Assembly: GCF_000829695.1 (NCBI RefSeq)
Contig: NZ_BBNN01000019.1
Location: 116,953 to 180,952 of the forward strand
From: Streptomyces sp. NBRC 110035
Lineage (GTDB): Bacteria > Actinomycetota > Actinomycetes > Streptomycetales > Streptomycetaceae
DNA length: 64,000 nucleotides
Reading direction: 5' to 3'
Part shown: piece by piece, positions 20,164 to 31,941 of the stretch
Layout: every line of letters starts with the position of its first letter
Position numbering within the stretch: position 1 is the stretch's first letter
Made by a program: the position numbers and the translations under genes
Notes under the pieces: generated by a model
What the model was told of the DNA's origin: nothing
The model's database searches: none
What the model saw: the letters and a program-made list of their open reading frames with translations, nothing else

Positions 20164-23100
20164 GGCCGCGGTCCTTGCCCTGGCGGGCGGAGCGGCGGGC
20201 GCGGGCCGCGCGTTGCCGGCGGGCCTGTTCCCTGGCGCGGTCCAGGCCGTCGTCGCTCTCCGGCCGGGAGGCCGCTTCGACTTCGGCCGCCGGGCCCGCA
20301 CCGGTGGCCGACAGGTGGCGGGCCAGGTCCCGGACGGTGGGGTGCGCGAAGAGGTCGACGACGGACAGCTCGCTGCCGAAGGCACGGTTGACGGCGCTTT
20401 GCGCGGTGACCAGGAGCAGCGAGTTGCCGCCCAGGTCGAAGAAGTTGTCGTCCAGGCCCACCCGGTCGCGGTCCAGGACCTCGCGCCACACCTGGGCCAG
20501 CCGGCCCTCCAGGCGCCGCAGGTCTTCTTCCGTCTCGGGCTTGTCCGGGCGGGCGCCGGTGCCCGCCGAGCGCAGCGTCCACGCGTCGTCGGACAGGCCG
20601 GCCGCCTGCGCGCCGGCTGCCGCGGCGCGGTACAGGGCTCCCAGGTCGCTGCCGTCCTCCAGGCCGACGCGGGCGGCCAGGCGCCGGGTCTGGCGCACGG
20701 GTGCCACGACGTGGCTGCCCACCCAGGGGGCGGTGCGGTCGGCGCCGATCAGCAGGTGCGGTTCGTCCAGGGTGCGGGCGAAGTCGAACGAGCGCAGCGC
20801 GGCGGGCGGGTCGAGCAGCCGGTAGCCCCGGGCCTCGGTGAGGGCGGTGAGACCGTAGCCGCGGCTCATGCCGCGGTCGCGCCACATGCTCCAGGCCAGC
20901 GACTGCGCGGGTAGGCCGAGGCTGCGGCGGTACTCGGCGAGGGCGTCCAGGTAGGCGTTGGCGGCGGCGTAGGCGGCGTTCATGGCGCCGCCGAAGAAGC
21001 CGTTGACCGTGGAGAAGGTGACGAACGAGACGTGCGGGTGGTCGGCGGTGAGCCGGTGCAACGTCCACGCGCCGCGCACCTTCGCCTCCAGCGCCCGGCG
21101 CCAGGTGGTGGTGTCCAGGTCGCCCACGGGGCGTTCCACGAGCGTGCCGGCCAGATGCAGCACTGACGTCAAGGGCACGCCCCAGGTCTCGGCGGCGGCC
21201 TCGACGGCGGCCCGCACCTGGTGTTCGTCGGTGACGTCGGCGCGGGCGTAGCGGACCTCTCCCCGCTCACGCAGCCCCGGCAGGGCGCGGGCCTCGTCTT
21301 CAGGGGTGCGGCCGAGGACGAGCAGCCGGGTGCCGGGGGTGCGCAGCAGGTGGGCGGCGATCTCGGTCCCGACACCACCGAGGCCGCCGGTGATCAGGGT
21401 GAAGCCGCCGTGCGCGGGGGGTTCGGCGCGGGAGGGGGTTTCGGGCAGGGGGGCGAGGCGGCGTACGTAGCGGTGTCCGTCGCGGTGGGCGACGTCCGCG
21501 CCGTCGTCGGTGTGCGCCGCCTCGGCCGCGAGGACGGTCAACGGGTCCGCGGTGTCGTCGGCGGGCAGGTCGAGGTGGCGGGCCCGCAGCGCGGCGGACT
21601 CCTCGGCCAGCGACTTCAGCAGGGCCGCGGCCATGGCGTGCGCCGGTGAGGGCCGGTCGCCGGGGCGCACGGCCTGGGCGCCCGCCGAGACGTACAGCAG
21701 GTCCACGGGACGCTGCGGGCCGGACCGGCCGGCGAGGGCCCGGGCGAACGCCAGCAGTCGCTCCACGCCCGTCGTGTCGTCCGGCGCCACCGGCGGCTCT
21801 CCCGTGCCGCGGAGCCCGTCGAGGTACAGGACGGCGTCGACGGGCCGCTCGTCGTCCGCCAACTGGCCCAGCAATGCGGCGTGGTCGGCGGTCTTCAAGG
21901 GCCGGACCCGGTAGTGGGCGGCGTCCACCCGCTCGTACGCGGCTGCCTCCTCGACCACCGTGCACAGGCCGCCCGCCGAGCGCAGCGCGTCGGCGAGCCG
22001 CTTGGCGAGTGCGCCGACCCGAGGGTCGCCGCCCGCCAGGACGAGGGTGTGCCGGCCCGGCGCCACGGCGGGGGCGTCGGGGCGCTGCGTCCGCTGCCAC
22101 ACCGGGCGCAGGAACCAGTCGGGGACGGTGGCCGCGGTGCCCAGCAGCACCTGGGTGCGGCGTACCTCGTCGTCGAAGTCGCCCGCCTCGAAGCTCTTGC
22201 GCAGCTTGGTGCGCTGGATCTTGCCGATCTCCGTCTTGGGGACGGCGTCCCGCGCCACCGGGATGAGGAAGGCCGGGCTGACGCCGATCTCCCGGGTGAC
22301 CTTGCCGGCGATCTCACGCAGGGCGCGGGCCGGGTCGGCGCCGGCCTCGGGGGTGAGGTGCAGGAACAGGGCGAGTTCGTCGGTGGGCGAGGCGGGGTCG
22401 GTGCGCACCGCGACCGCGGCGGTGAAACTCCGCTCCGCGTACGGCAGTTCCTCTACGCAGGCTTCGATCTCGTGGCTGTAGTGGTTGACGCCGTTGACGA
22501 TGATGACGTCCTTGGCGCGGCCGGTGATGTAGAGCTCGCCGTCGCGCAGGAACGCCAGGTCGCCGGTGTCGAACCAGTCGTCGTCGGAGAACGCCTCCGC
22601 GTTGGCGGCCGGATTGTCGTGGTAGCCGCCGGTCACCGAGGTGCCGCGGACCTGGAAGCGGCCCGCCTCGCCCTCGGGCAGGACAGTGCCCTGTTCGTCG
22701 ACGACTCGCATGGCGAAGCCCGGGTAGGGGCGGCCGCAGCTCACGAACGTGCCCTCGCCCGGTACCGGTTCGGCGGGCAGGACAGCGTCGGTGACCACCG
22801 AGCAGGTCTCGGACATGCCCCAGCCGGGGTGCATCACGTCCTGCGGCAGGCCGAAGGGCCTCAGCGCGTGCAGGAAGCCTCGGGCCGCGGACGCGACGAC
22901 GACCTCGCCGGCGTTCATCACCAGCCGCATCGGCGACAGGTCCCAGTCACGGCCGGTGAAGCGGTGGGACTGTTCGGCCAGGAGCCCGAAGGCGAAGTTG
23001 GGCGCCCAGGTGACGGTGACCCGGTGCCGGTCGGCGAGGTCCATCCAGCGCAGCGGGTCCTGCAGGATCCAGGGGGCGGGGGCGTGGATCTGGCGGCAGC

Positions 23101-26100
23101 CCAGGTACACGTCGCGCAGATGGAACATGACCACGCCGGTGACGTGGTCGAGCGGGATCCAGTTCAGGGAGACGTCGTCGGCGCCGAGGCCGTTGAGCTG
23201 CTCGGTGGCGGCCGAGCGGGTCAGCACGTTGCGGTGGGTGAGCCGTACCGCCTTGGGCAGGCCGGTGCTGCCGGACGTCATCAGCATCAGCATCAGGTCG
23301 TCGGGCCGGGCGGGGTACCAGTCGTGGTCCTCGGGCGCGGCGCGCAGGGCGTCGGCCGTGGTGATGCGCGGCCCGGGCCCGTCCTGCCGGGCGGCAACCG
23401 CGCGCAGCCCGGCCTCGCGCCCGGCGGAGCAGACGATCCAGGGCCGGCCGAGCATCCGCCAGATGCCCTCCAGCTTGGTCAGCGCCGCGGAGGGGGTGTC
23501 GTAGGAGGGGGGGACGGTCAGCGGGACGGCGGCGAAGCCGCCGAGGACGCAGCCCCACAGCACGGCGAGGAAGTCCTCGGTGACATCGCACTGGAGGATG
23601 ACCCGGTCGCCCGGGCGCAGGCCGGCCCGGCGCAGCCCGGCCAGGACGCGGGATGCCTCGGGGATCAGGGATGCGTAGGTGCGCCGGTGCTCGCTGCCGT
23701 CGTCGTGGACGTGGACGATGTCGCCCTTCTCGCGTGCGGCGGCGCGGCGCAGGGCCTCGGCCCAGCTCGGCACGGACGGTTCGGTCAGGGCGGGGCCCTC
23801 GCTGACGGCGGGGACGGCGCGGGCCGGCTCGGGGCGGGTGGTGGGGGCGGCCTGGGCGGGGTGGTCGGGCAGGCCGGTGTGGCGGCGTTCCAGTTCCTCG
23901 GGGGCGTTCTCCACCGCCACGTCGACGGCTGTGACGCCGGGCAGATCGGCCAGCCGTTGCCGCCAGGTCCTGGCCGCGGTCGTGTCGACGGCGGGCAGGG
24001 CCCGCAGTGCCGCGCTGTCGACGCCGCCGTCCTCGGTTCGGGGCAAGGCGTTGACGGCCGTGACACGGACCGTGCCGTTGCCCGCGCGGGCCAGGAGCTC
24101 CTCGACGCGTTCGGCGGCGTCGGACCGCCCGGGCACCACGTACAGGCGGGCCGGGGCGTCGCTGTGGCCGGGCGGCACATGGGCCTCGCGGATGCCGGGC
24201 ACGGACCGGGCCGCGTCCGCGAGCTCGGCCGTGTCGGTCGCGGCGGGGACGGCGGTGCGCTCGGGAAGCGCGGGCAGCTGCCCGAGGCGGACGGCGGGGT
24301 CGGTGCTCACCGTGCGCAGGACGTCGTGCAGGGCGCGGACGAACGCCTCGGCGGTCCGGGCGTAGTAGAGGTCGGTGGCGTACTCGACGTGCAGGGTCAG
24401 GCCGTCGGGGGCGCCCGCGGCATCGTGGCGCTGAAGGACGTCGACGAACAGGTCGAACTTGGCGGTGCCGGTGGCGGTGGGCCGCAACCGGGTACGGGTG
24501 CCGTCGAGTTCGAGGACGGCGGGTGCGTTGTTCTGCAGGGCCAGCATCACCTGGAACAGGGGGTGCCGGCCGGGCGTGCGGGGCGGGTTGAGGTCCTCCA
24601 CCAGCCGGTCGAAGGGCAGGTCCTGGTGGTCCAGGGCGGCCAGGTCGGCGGTGCGCAGCCGGGCGAGGAGGTCGAGGAAGGCGGGGTCGCCGGAGGTGTC
24701 GGCGCGCAGCACCAGGGTGTTGGTGATCAGGCCGATCAAAGGGTCGAGGCCGGGCTCGGTGCGACCGGCGACGGGGGTGCCGAGGACGATGTCCTCGCCG
24801 GCGCCGCAGCGGGTGAGCAGGGCACTGACGGCGGCGTGCAGCACCATGAACAGGCTGGCGCCCTCGCGATCGGCCAGACGCAGCAACGCACGGTGCAGGT
24901 CGGCGTCGACGGCGACTTCGACGTGCGCGCCCGCGCCCCGCGGTGCGGTGGGCCGGGGCCGGTCGCCGGGCAGGGTGCACTCCTCGGGCAGGCCGTCCAG
25001 CGCGCCCCGCCAGTGGGTGGTGAGCCGCTCCAGGCGGCCGGGGCCGTCGGGACCGGGCGCGAGCAGAGCGCGCTGCCACAGCGCGTAGTCGGCGTACTGC
25101 ACCGTCAGCGGGGTCCACACCGGTGCCCGGCCAGCCCGGCGGGCGGCGTAGGCGGCGGACAGGTCGGCGGCGAAGGGGGCGAGCGACCAGCCGTCGGCGG
25201 CGCTGTGGTGCAGTACGAACAGCAGGACCCGGTCGCTGCCGGTGCCCAACAGCCAGGCCGCCAGGGGGCTTTCCGCGGTCAGGTCGAAGCGGCGGCGCGA
25301 GGCGGCGTGGACGTGGGCGGCGATCTCCGCGGCGGGGCAGTCGACGCAGCGCAGCACCGGGCGCAGCTCTCCGGGCGTCAGGATGCGCTGGGAGGCCGTC
25401 CCGTCCTGCTCGGCGATCACCGTGCGCAGGCTCTCGTGCCGGTCGGCCAGGTCCCCGAGCGCGGCCCGGAGCGCCTCGGCGTCCAGGCCGGTGCCGACGG
25501 GCACCAGGAGCGGGATGTGGTAGGTGGCCGCGCCCTCGTCGAGCCGGTTCAGGAACCACATGCGTTCCTGGGCGAAGGACAGCGGCACCCGCTGCGGGCG
25601 AGCGGCGGCGCCGAGGACCGGCCGGGGCGGGGTGCCCTGCGTGCCCGCGGCGAGCCGTTCGGCGAGCGCGGCCGGGGTCGGCGCCTCGAACAGGGCGGTG
25701 ATGGGGATCTCCGCACCGGTCCGCTGCCGCAGCCGGGCCAGCAGCCGGGTGGCGAGCAGGGAGTCACCGCCCAGGTCGAAGAAGCGGGCGTCCACGCCCA
25801 CGGACTCGCGTGGCAGGTCCAGCAGGTCCTCGAAGAGGGCGCACACCAGGCGCTGGTGCGCGGTCGCCGGCCGGGTGCCGGACGCGGCGGCGGTGAAGTC
25901 GGGGTCGGGCAGGGCCTGCACGTCGAGTTTGCCGTTCGCGGTCAGTGGCAGCGCGTCGACGGGGACGCAGGCGGCCGGGACCATGTGCTCGGGCAGGTGC
26001 GCGGCGGCGTGGGTGCGCAGGTCGGCGGAGTCCGTGGGAGTGTCACCGGAGGGGACGGTGTAGGCGATGAGGTGCAGGGCGCCGTTGCCGGTGCGGCGGG

Positions 26101-28798
26101 GCACGACGGCGGCGCGGGCGACGCCCGGGTGGGCGGTGAGGACCGCCTCGATCTCGCCGGGCTCGACGCGGAAGCCGCGCAGCTGTACCTGGGCGTCGGC
26201 GCGGCCGATGTAGTCGAGGGTGCCGTCGGGGCGGCGCCGGGCCAGGTCGCCCGAGCGGTACATGCGGGTGCCGGGCGGGCCGTAGGGGTCGTCGAGGAAA
26301 CGTTCCGCGGTCTGCTCGGGGCGGTTGAGGTAGCCGGGGGCGACGCCGGCGCCGGAGACGTACATCTCCCCTGTCGCGCCGGGCGGTACCGGCCGTTCCT
26401 CGGGGTCCAGCAGGTGCACCCGCAGGTCGGCGAGCGGCCGGCCGATGACGCTGACGCGGCGCGGGTCGTCCAGGTCGGCTTCGGTGAGGCGGTGGTGGGT
26501 GACGTGCACGGTGGTCTCGGTGATGCCGTACATGTTCACCAGCGCCGGTCGGTCGAGGCCGTGCCGGTCGGCCCAGGGGCGCAGCCGCGCCGGGCGCAGG
26601 GCCTCCCCGCCGAAGACGACATAGCGCAACGCCCCACTGCCACGGCCGTGTTCGAGGTCGGCGTCGATGAGTTGCTCGAACGCGGACGGCGTCTGGTTGA
26701 GGACGGTCACGCCCTCGCGGTGCAGCAGGTCGAGGAAGTCGCGCGGCGAGCGGCTGACGGCGTAGGGCACGACGACGATCCGGCCACCGTGCAGCAGGGC
26801 GCCCCAGATCTCCCACACGGAGAAGTCGAAGGCATAGGAGTGGAACAGCGTCCACACGTCGTCGGCCCGGAAGTCGAAGTGCTCGGCCGCGGCGGCGAAG
26901 AGACGTACGACGTTGGTGTGCGGCACGGGTACGCCCTTGGGGCGGCCGGTGGAGCCGGAGGTGTGGATGATGTACGCGGTGTCGGACGGGCTGAGCGGGC
27001 CGTGCCGTTCGCTGTCGGTCAGGTCGGTGCCGGAGCGGCGGGCGAGATCCGCGGCCACCTGGGGGTCGTCCAGCAGCAGGGTGGGGACGGCGTCCTGGGC
27101 GAGGTGGGCGTGGGCGTGTTCGGTGATGAGGACGACGGGGGCCGCGTCCTCGACGACCAGCCGCAGCCGCCCGGCCGGCTGACCCGGGTCCAGGGGCAGG
27201 TAGGCGGCGCCGGTCTTCAGGACGGCCAGCAGGGCGGGCAGCAGCCGGATGCCGCGCTCAAGGGCGAGCGCCACGACCCGGCCGGGGCCCGCGCCGTGCT
27301 CGGTCAGCAGCCGGGCGATCCGGTTGGCCTCGGCGTTGAGACCGGCGTAGGTGAGCCGCTCGTCCCCGTGGCTGACGGCCGTGCGCTCGGGCCCGGCCGC
27401 GGCCCGCTCTTCGAACAGCTCCGTCAGGGTCCGCCCGACCGGATACGTGTGCGCGGGTGTGTCGCGGGGGTGTTCGCCTGGCAGCAGGATGTCCAGATCA
27501 CCCAGCGGCGTCGCCGGGTCGGCCTCGGCCAGCAGGCGCAGCAGCGTGCAGAACCGGTCGCGGTGCAGCGCGAGTTCGTCCTCGTCGTACAGGGCGGGGT
27601 TGGCGTCGAGGGCCAGCCACAGTGCGCCGCCGCGCTGTCCGGGACGCACCGAGATCTGCAAGTCGTCGACGGCTCCGCCGGACAGGTGGTGCCAGGTGGT
27701 GGGGTGACCGCCGAAGACTGGGGACTCGTCGAACGGGACGATGTTCAGCACCGGCCCGTACAGTCGGCGTCCGGTGCCCAGCAGGCCCAGGTCGCGGCGG
27801 AGGAACTCGCCGCGGTAGCGCTGGTGGCGGCGCAGGGCCTGCAGTTCGTCGGCGACGGCCCGGGCCAGCTCCGCGACGCTCGTCGCGGGGGCGGCGGCCA
27901 CGCGCAGCGGCAGGACGTCCGAGGCGGTGCCGGGGGTGCGCAGGGCGGCGCTGCCCAGCCGGCTCATCGTGGCCATGCCCAGGACCAGGTCGTGGGCGCC
28001 GGTCATCCGGTGCAGGTAGACGGCGGTCGCGGCGGTCAGCAGGTCGGTGCGCCGGACACCGAGGCGGGCGGCCGCGGTGTCCAGGGCATCGGTCTCGGCG
28101 GGCGTCAATTCGGCGGTGCGGCGCAGGAAGGGCGCGGGGGGCGGCGCCGTGCGGGCAGTGAGCCGGGCGGGTTCGGGCAGGCCGGCCAGACGCTGCGCCC
28201 AGTGGTCACGGTCGCGGGCAAAGCGCTCGGAGGCGAGGTAGGCCGCCTCCTCCTCCTGGAGCCGACGCACCGGCGCGAAGGCGCACGGCTCCGGTTCGCG
28301 GTCCTCGGCCAGCGCGTTGTACGTCTCGGCCAGGCGGCGCCCGAGGAGCTTGTAGCTGTAGCCGTCCAGGAGCAGGTGATGGGCCCTCAGCAGCCACAGG
28401 TGCCGGTCCTCGGCGAGGGTGAGCAGGGTGTGCGCGAACAGGGGGCCCTTCTCCGGGTCCACCGGGGTCGCGAGGTCGGCGCGGACGTACTCCCATGCGG
28501 TGGCCGCCGGATCGGCGGCGCCGCTGACGTCGGCCCGGTTCAGACTCCAGTCGTCCGCGTCCGGAGCCGGGTGGCAGCGCGGACCCTCGTCGGTGTCGGC
28601 GAACCGCAGGGCGAAGGTGTCGGCCTCGGCGACGACGCGCCGCAACGCGGTCTCGAACAGGGTGCTGTCGAGGAGTCCGTGGATCTCCACGGCCTCCGCG
28701 GTGTTGTACGCGGCGCTGTCCGGTGCGAGCCGTCCGGCGTACCAGAGGCCCTCCTGGGCTCCGGACAGCGGTCGACGTGCGTCCTCCTGGAGTGACAT
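20156..28798 (-). CDS. antC: two-module NRPS AntC (C-A-T-C-A-KR-T)
   Basis: Assembles 3-formamidosalicylate, L-threonine and a reduced alpha-keto acid. Rough domains of 2880 residues: C1 12-440 (HHLLLDG at 140-146); A1 455-965; T1 near 1010 (GGDSLLATRL); C2 1065-1500 (HHSAADG); A2 about 1640-2190, a second adenylation domain starting VPSWAEALRRAA with a disrupted preceding segment; KR about 2200-2700 (TGGLGGVGTEIA, YAAANAYLD); T2 (GGNSLLLVTA). The A1 pocket reads D658, F659, W662, N701, V728, G730, M756, V764, H765, the threonine code. A2 next to an embedded KR fits pyruvate-type keto-acid loading. GAGG lies eight bases before ATG 28798. Confidence 0.95.
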
Positions 28799-29046
28799 AG
28801 CGCAAACCTCACGTGGCAAGCCGAAGATGTCCCGGACGGCGAGGCCCGGCCGGATCGGACGGGTGCGGCCACCCCCGTGCCGCCCGCGCGCGGCGTACGG
28901 CCGCACACCGGGCGCGGCCCACAGGGGGATACAAAGGCCGCACACCGGGGTCAGGGCGATCACGCCGTCTGCCCTGGTTTCACGGCACAGCACGTTGAGG
29001 CACCCGCACCGGCCGGGTCAAGGCGAACCGGCCCGCCGGCCGGAGA

Positions 29047-29064
29047 TTCAGGGATTTCCCTGAA
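29047..29064. promoter_or_regulatory. PAS-LuxR operator, perfect palindrome
   Basis: TTCAGGGATTTCCCTGAA has eight-base arms around a TT centre and carries the GGGA-WW-TCCC core of the PimM-type box (CTVGGGAWWTCCCBAG). It is about 250 bases upstream of antC. Confidence 0.65.
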
Positions 29065-29102
29065 ATCCGCCGGGCCAGGGAGTGCGGAACGCTGCTCAAC
29101 TT

Positions 29103-29118
29103 CTAGGGAAATCACGCG
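29103..29118. promoter_or_regulatory. second PAS-LuxR half-conserved box
   Basis: CTAGGGAAATCACGCG matches 14 of 16 positions of the PimM-type consensus, with the left half perfect. It lies about 155 bases upstream of antB. Confidence 0.55.
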
Positions 29119-29270
29119 ACTTCCCCGCCCGGGGGCCTCTGGTCTGGATTCCGCCGCGCTCCGCCGTGCACCCTCGAAAAGCCCCCGACCTCCCCGCGGA
29201 CCACCGCGGCGGCAACCCCGTCCCGGGGTCGTGGACTTCCGGAACGAACGACGGAAAGAAGGCTGACGGC

Positions 29271-30578
29271 ATGCACCGTGCGCTGTGTCCGGTCGAGACG
29301 CTCTACGTGGGCCAGAGAAGCAGGGCCGTGCTGTCCTGCACCCTGCGTGGACCGGTGGACGTCGCGGCACTGTCGGCCGCGTTCGACGCCACGACCGAGG
29401 CGAACCCGCCGCTGCGCTCCCGCATCGAACAGGACGGGGCGGAGCACGTGTTGCGCGTCCTCGATGCCGACGAGCGGCCCCGGCTGATCACCCGGACCGG
29501 CGACGAGGCCGAGGCCTACGCGGCGGAGCTGAACAGGTCACTGCCGCTCGGAGGCCCCCTCAGCCGGGCCGTCCTGGTCAGCGCACCGGACGGGGACAGC
29601 CACCTCTTCGTGTTGGTGATCGACCACACCATCACCGACGGCCACAGCAGCATCGCGCTGCACAACGCCCTGTGGGACCGCTACCGGCAGTCGGTCGAGC
29701 AGAGCACTGGCGGGAGCTCCGATCCGCAGGGCCCCCGCTGGCCGGAGCCGGTGAGCCGGCTGCTGCCCGCCGTCGACGACGCCGACACGGCGAAGTACCT
29801 GGACGGCCGCCTGGAGGAGATACGGCGCCACCCGGTCGCACTGGTCCCCTACGACGCCGCCCCCGGCGAGGGGGCCGACGCCGGCGGGCACATCGAGGTC
29901 CGCAGGATAACCCTGGACGCGGATCTCACCTCACGGCTGCGCCGGACGGCGCGCGCCTCGGGCGTCTCGGTGCACGCTCTGATCTCCGCGACCCTTCTGG
30001 TGACGGCGAGACGGCGGCTGCCGGGGGACGACGGAGCCCGCACGCTCGGCTGTCTCTCCCCCGTCGACCTGCGCTCGCGGCTGTCCCCGCCGCTGCCCGC
30101 CTCCGCCCTGGTCCCCGCGGTCACCACCCACCTGCAGACCCTTCAGGTGCCCGGGGGCTCCCAGCCGTTGGAGGTGGCCCGTGCCGTGCACGCCCGCCTC
30201 AGCGACTTCCTCTCCCGCGGCGACCACGTGCACGAGATGCGCATCACGCCGGAGATCCCCCACAACCCCGCCCTGCAACTGGCCACGGTGATCGCCACCA
30301 ACATGGGCGTGGTCCCGGGCCCGCGCCTGCCCGGCGGGCTGCGGGCCGTCGACGTACGGCTCGTCCCGGGCCGCGAGCACTACTTCCCGCAGGCCGGCCG
30401 CAGCCCCGTCATGGCCTGCGCCGTCTCCTTCGAGGGCCGGCTCAGCATCGAGTTCCCGCACTCCACCGCCTGCTACAGCCCTGACTTCATGAGGGCGTTC
30501 CGCGACGACGTGCGCGCCGGACTCCTGGCCTTCGCGGATGCGGCCGAGCCCGGGCACGCCCTGGCCGCCCCCGGCTGA
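29271..30578 (+). CDS. antB: C-8 acyltransferase AntB
   Basis: Condensation-fold acyltransferase of 435 residues that esterifies the C-8 hydroxyl of antimycin with diverse acyl-CoAs. The catalytic motif HTITDGHS fits HxxxDG. Other recognisable parts are ANPPLRSRIEQDG near the N-terminus and NMGVVPGPRLPGG towards the C-terminus. ATG 29271 is chosen because AAGAAGG precedes it; upstream in-frame codons overlap the operator region. antA follows after 63 bases, forming the antBA operon. Confidence 0.93.
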   Translation: MHRALCPVETLYVGQRSRAVLSCTLRGPVDVAALSAAFDATTEANPPLRSRIEQDGAEHVLRVLDADERPRLITRTGDEAEAYAAELNRSLPLGGPLSRAVLVSAPDGDSHLFVLVIDHTITDGHSSIALHNALWDRYRQSVEQSTGGSSDPQGPRWPEPVSRLLPAVDDADTAKYLDGRLEEIRRHPVALVPYDAAPGEGADAGGHIEVRRITLDADLTSRLRRTARASGVSVHALISATLLVTARRRLPGDDGARTLGCLSPVDLRSRLSPPLPASALVPAVTTHLQTLQVPGGSQPLEVARAVHARLSDFLSRGDHVHEMRITPEIPHNPALQLATVIATNMGVVPGPRLPGGLRAVDVRLVPGREHYFPQAGRSPVMACAVSFEGRLSIEFPHSTACYSPDFMRAFRDDVRAGLLAFADAAEPGHALAAPG

Positions 30579-30641
30579 GTACGACCGCCCGTCCGCCCCC
30601 TCCGACCCCGCCCGCCCGGCCGTAAGGAACATCTGTCCGTC

Positions 30642-31160
30642 ATGACGACCGTCAGCGAACTCCCCTCCCCCCTCACCCTGCTCCCCCGAGCCCAGGCGGG
30701 CGACGAGCACGCGATGAACCACCTGCTGACCGCCATCACTCCCTACGTCGCGCGAATCTGCCGGTCCATCACCCATGACGACGGCGCCGACGCCACGCAG
30801 GAGGCACTGCTCGCCGTCTACCGCGGCCTGGGATCCCTGCGCGAACCGGCGGCGTTCTACGGCTGGGTGCGCTCCGTGACGGTCCGGGAGGCCGTCCGCA
30901 CCGCCAAGCGCTACGGCGCGGAGAGCTGCTGCTCCGAGGTGGAAGCTCAGCAGGAGACCAATCCCATGGACGCGGTGTACATCAGCGACGTGCTGGAACG
31001 CCTGTCGCAGGCGCACCGGCAGGTCCTCACCCTGCGTGCCTACGGGCTCAACGAGGAGGAGATGGCCGAGGTGCTCGCCCTGCCCGTGGGCACCGTCCGT
31101 TCCCGTCTCTTCCGTGCCCGCCGCCGGTTCCAGGAAGCCTGGCAGCCCTCGGCGGCGTGA
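30642..31160 (+). CDS. antA: ECF-type sigma factor sigma-AntA
   Basis: Cluster-specific sigma factor of 172 residues that activates antGF and antH-P in known antimycin producers. Region 2 is visible as TPYVARICRSITHDDGADATQEALLAVYRGL and region 4 as LSQAHRQVLTLRAYGLNEEE...VGTVRSRLFRARRRF. No anti-sigma gene is adjacent. The protein ends in Ser-Ala-Ala; the terminal Ala-Ala is the feature reported to mark sigma-AntA for ClpXP degradation. It is convergent with the PAS-LuxR gene. Confidence 0.94.
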   Translation: MTTVSELPSPLTLLPRAQAGDEHAMNHLLTAITPYVARICRSITHDDGADATQEALLAVYRGLGSLREPAAFYGWVRSVTVREAVRTAKRYGAESCCSEVEAQQETNPMDAVYISDVLERLSQAHRQVLTLRAYGLNEEEMAEVLALPVGTVRSRLFRARRRFQEAWQPSAA

Positions 31161-31201
31161 GGCCGGTCCGGCCCCTGCTGGGGCCGGGCCGTTACGACGG
31201 T

Positions 31202-31228
31202 GGCCGTGGCGGTGTTTCCGCCACGGCC
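31202..31228. terminator. bidirectional terminator between antA and PAS-LuxR gene
   Basis: Perfect 11-bp stem GGCCGTGGCGG / CCGCCACGGCC with loop TGTTT, in the 100-base gap between two convergent genes. Confidence 0.8.
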
Positions 31229-31260
31229 GCCGTGCGGGGCCCGGCAGGCCCCGTTCCGCA

Positions 31261-31941
31261 CTACCGCACGCGTTCCGGGAGGACACGCGGGGGCCACTGC
31301 CCCGCGGCGAACGTCCCGAGGGCGTGCGCCCGCGCCACGAGAGCGGGCCGGTTGGGCGCGTCGAAACGACGCAGCATCTGGCCGACGCGGTACTCGATGC
31401 CCTGGCGGCTCAGATACAGACGGGAGGCCAACTGCACCGTGGATTCGCCACTCGCCACACCCTCCAGAACCTGCGCGTCGAGGGCGCTGAGCACGGGCCC
31501 GCCGGTGATCGCTTCCGCCGTCCGGCGCAGGAGGACGACGACACCGACCATCTCACCCGAGGGCTGCCTGACGGCGATGGCAGTGATATCGGCAGGGAAA
31601 CTGCGGCCGTCGCCGTCCCGGCCCGTCACCTTCTGCTTGAATCTCCGGCAACGCCCCGAGGAAAGCGCGGCAAATTGTTCCCGCAATTGGCCCGGGGCCG
31701 GGGAACGGAGCAGTTCGAGAAGTCCGCGTCCGCAGATCTCGTCGGCGCTCAGGCCGAATTGGCGGGCGAATTCGGGTTCCGCGGCCGTGACCGCGAGGTC
31801 CCGCGGGGAGAGGTGGGCCGTACAGGTGGCCGCCGGGGTCACGGGGTCCTGCGCGGCGATCAGGTCTCGGCGGTCGGGAACAGCTGTGGCTGCGGCCTTC
31901 TTCTTGCTGGGCGAGGCGTCGGGGAAACTCGTGGTCGCCAC
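31261..31941 (-). CDS. PAS-LuxR regulator (PimM/FscRI type)
   Basis: A 226-residue activator with one PAS domain (about 50-145: EPEFARQFGLSADEICGRGL...GDGRSFPADITAIAVRQPSG) and a C-terminal LuxR helix-turn-helix (LSALDAQVLEGVASGESTVQ...YLSRQGIEYRVGQMLRRF). This compact arrangement is typical of PimM and FscRI, which activate polyene clusters and, for FscRI, antimycin genes. The start is GTG 31941, with AAGGA about ten bases upstream. Its place beside antA and the boxes at 29047 and 29103 suggest it controls antBA and antCDE. No TTA codon was seen. Confidence 0.88.
   Translation of the reverse strand: MATTSFPDASPSKKKAAATAVPDRRDLIAAQDPVTPAATCTAHLSPRDLAVTAAEPEFARQFGLSADEICGRGLLELLRSPAPGQLREQFAALSSGRCRRFKQKVTGRDGDGRSFPADITAIAVRQPSGEMVGVVVLLRRTAEAITGGPVLSALDAQVLEGVASGESTVQLASRLYLSRQGIEYRVGQMLRRFDAPNRPALVARAHALGTFAAGQWPPRVLPERVR

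Larger units (their letters stand above)
28799..29270. promoter_or_regulatory. divergent antC / antB promoter region
   Basis: The 470-base gap between divergent antCDE and antBA has no convincing gene. Both operons are controlled in characterised clusters by the PAS-LuxR activator FscRI, and two matching boxes are present here. AAGAAGG precedes the antB ATG. Confidence 0.7.

Noticed and set aside
21881..28795. 2304-codon plus-strand ORF
   Set aside because: Exact antisense shadow of antC, Gly/Val/Gln-rich with no domain; antC on the minus strand has full NRPS motifs.
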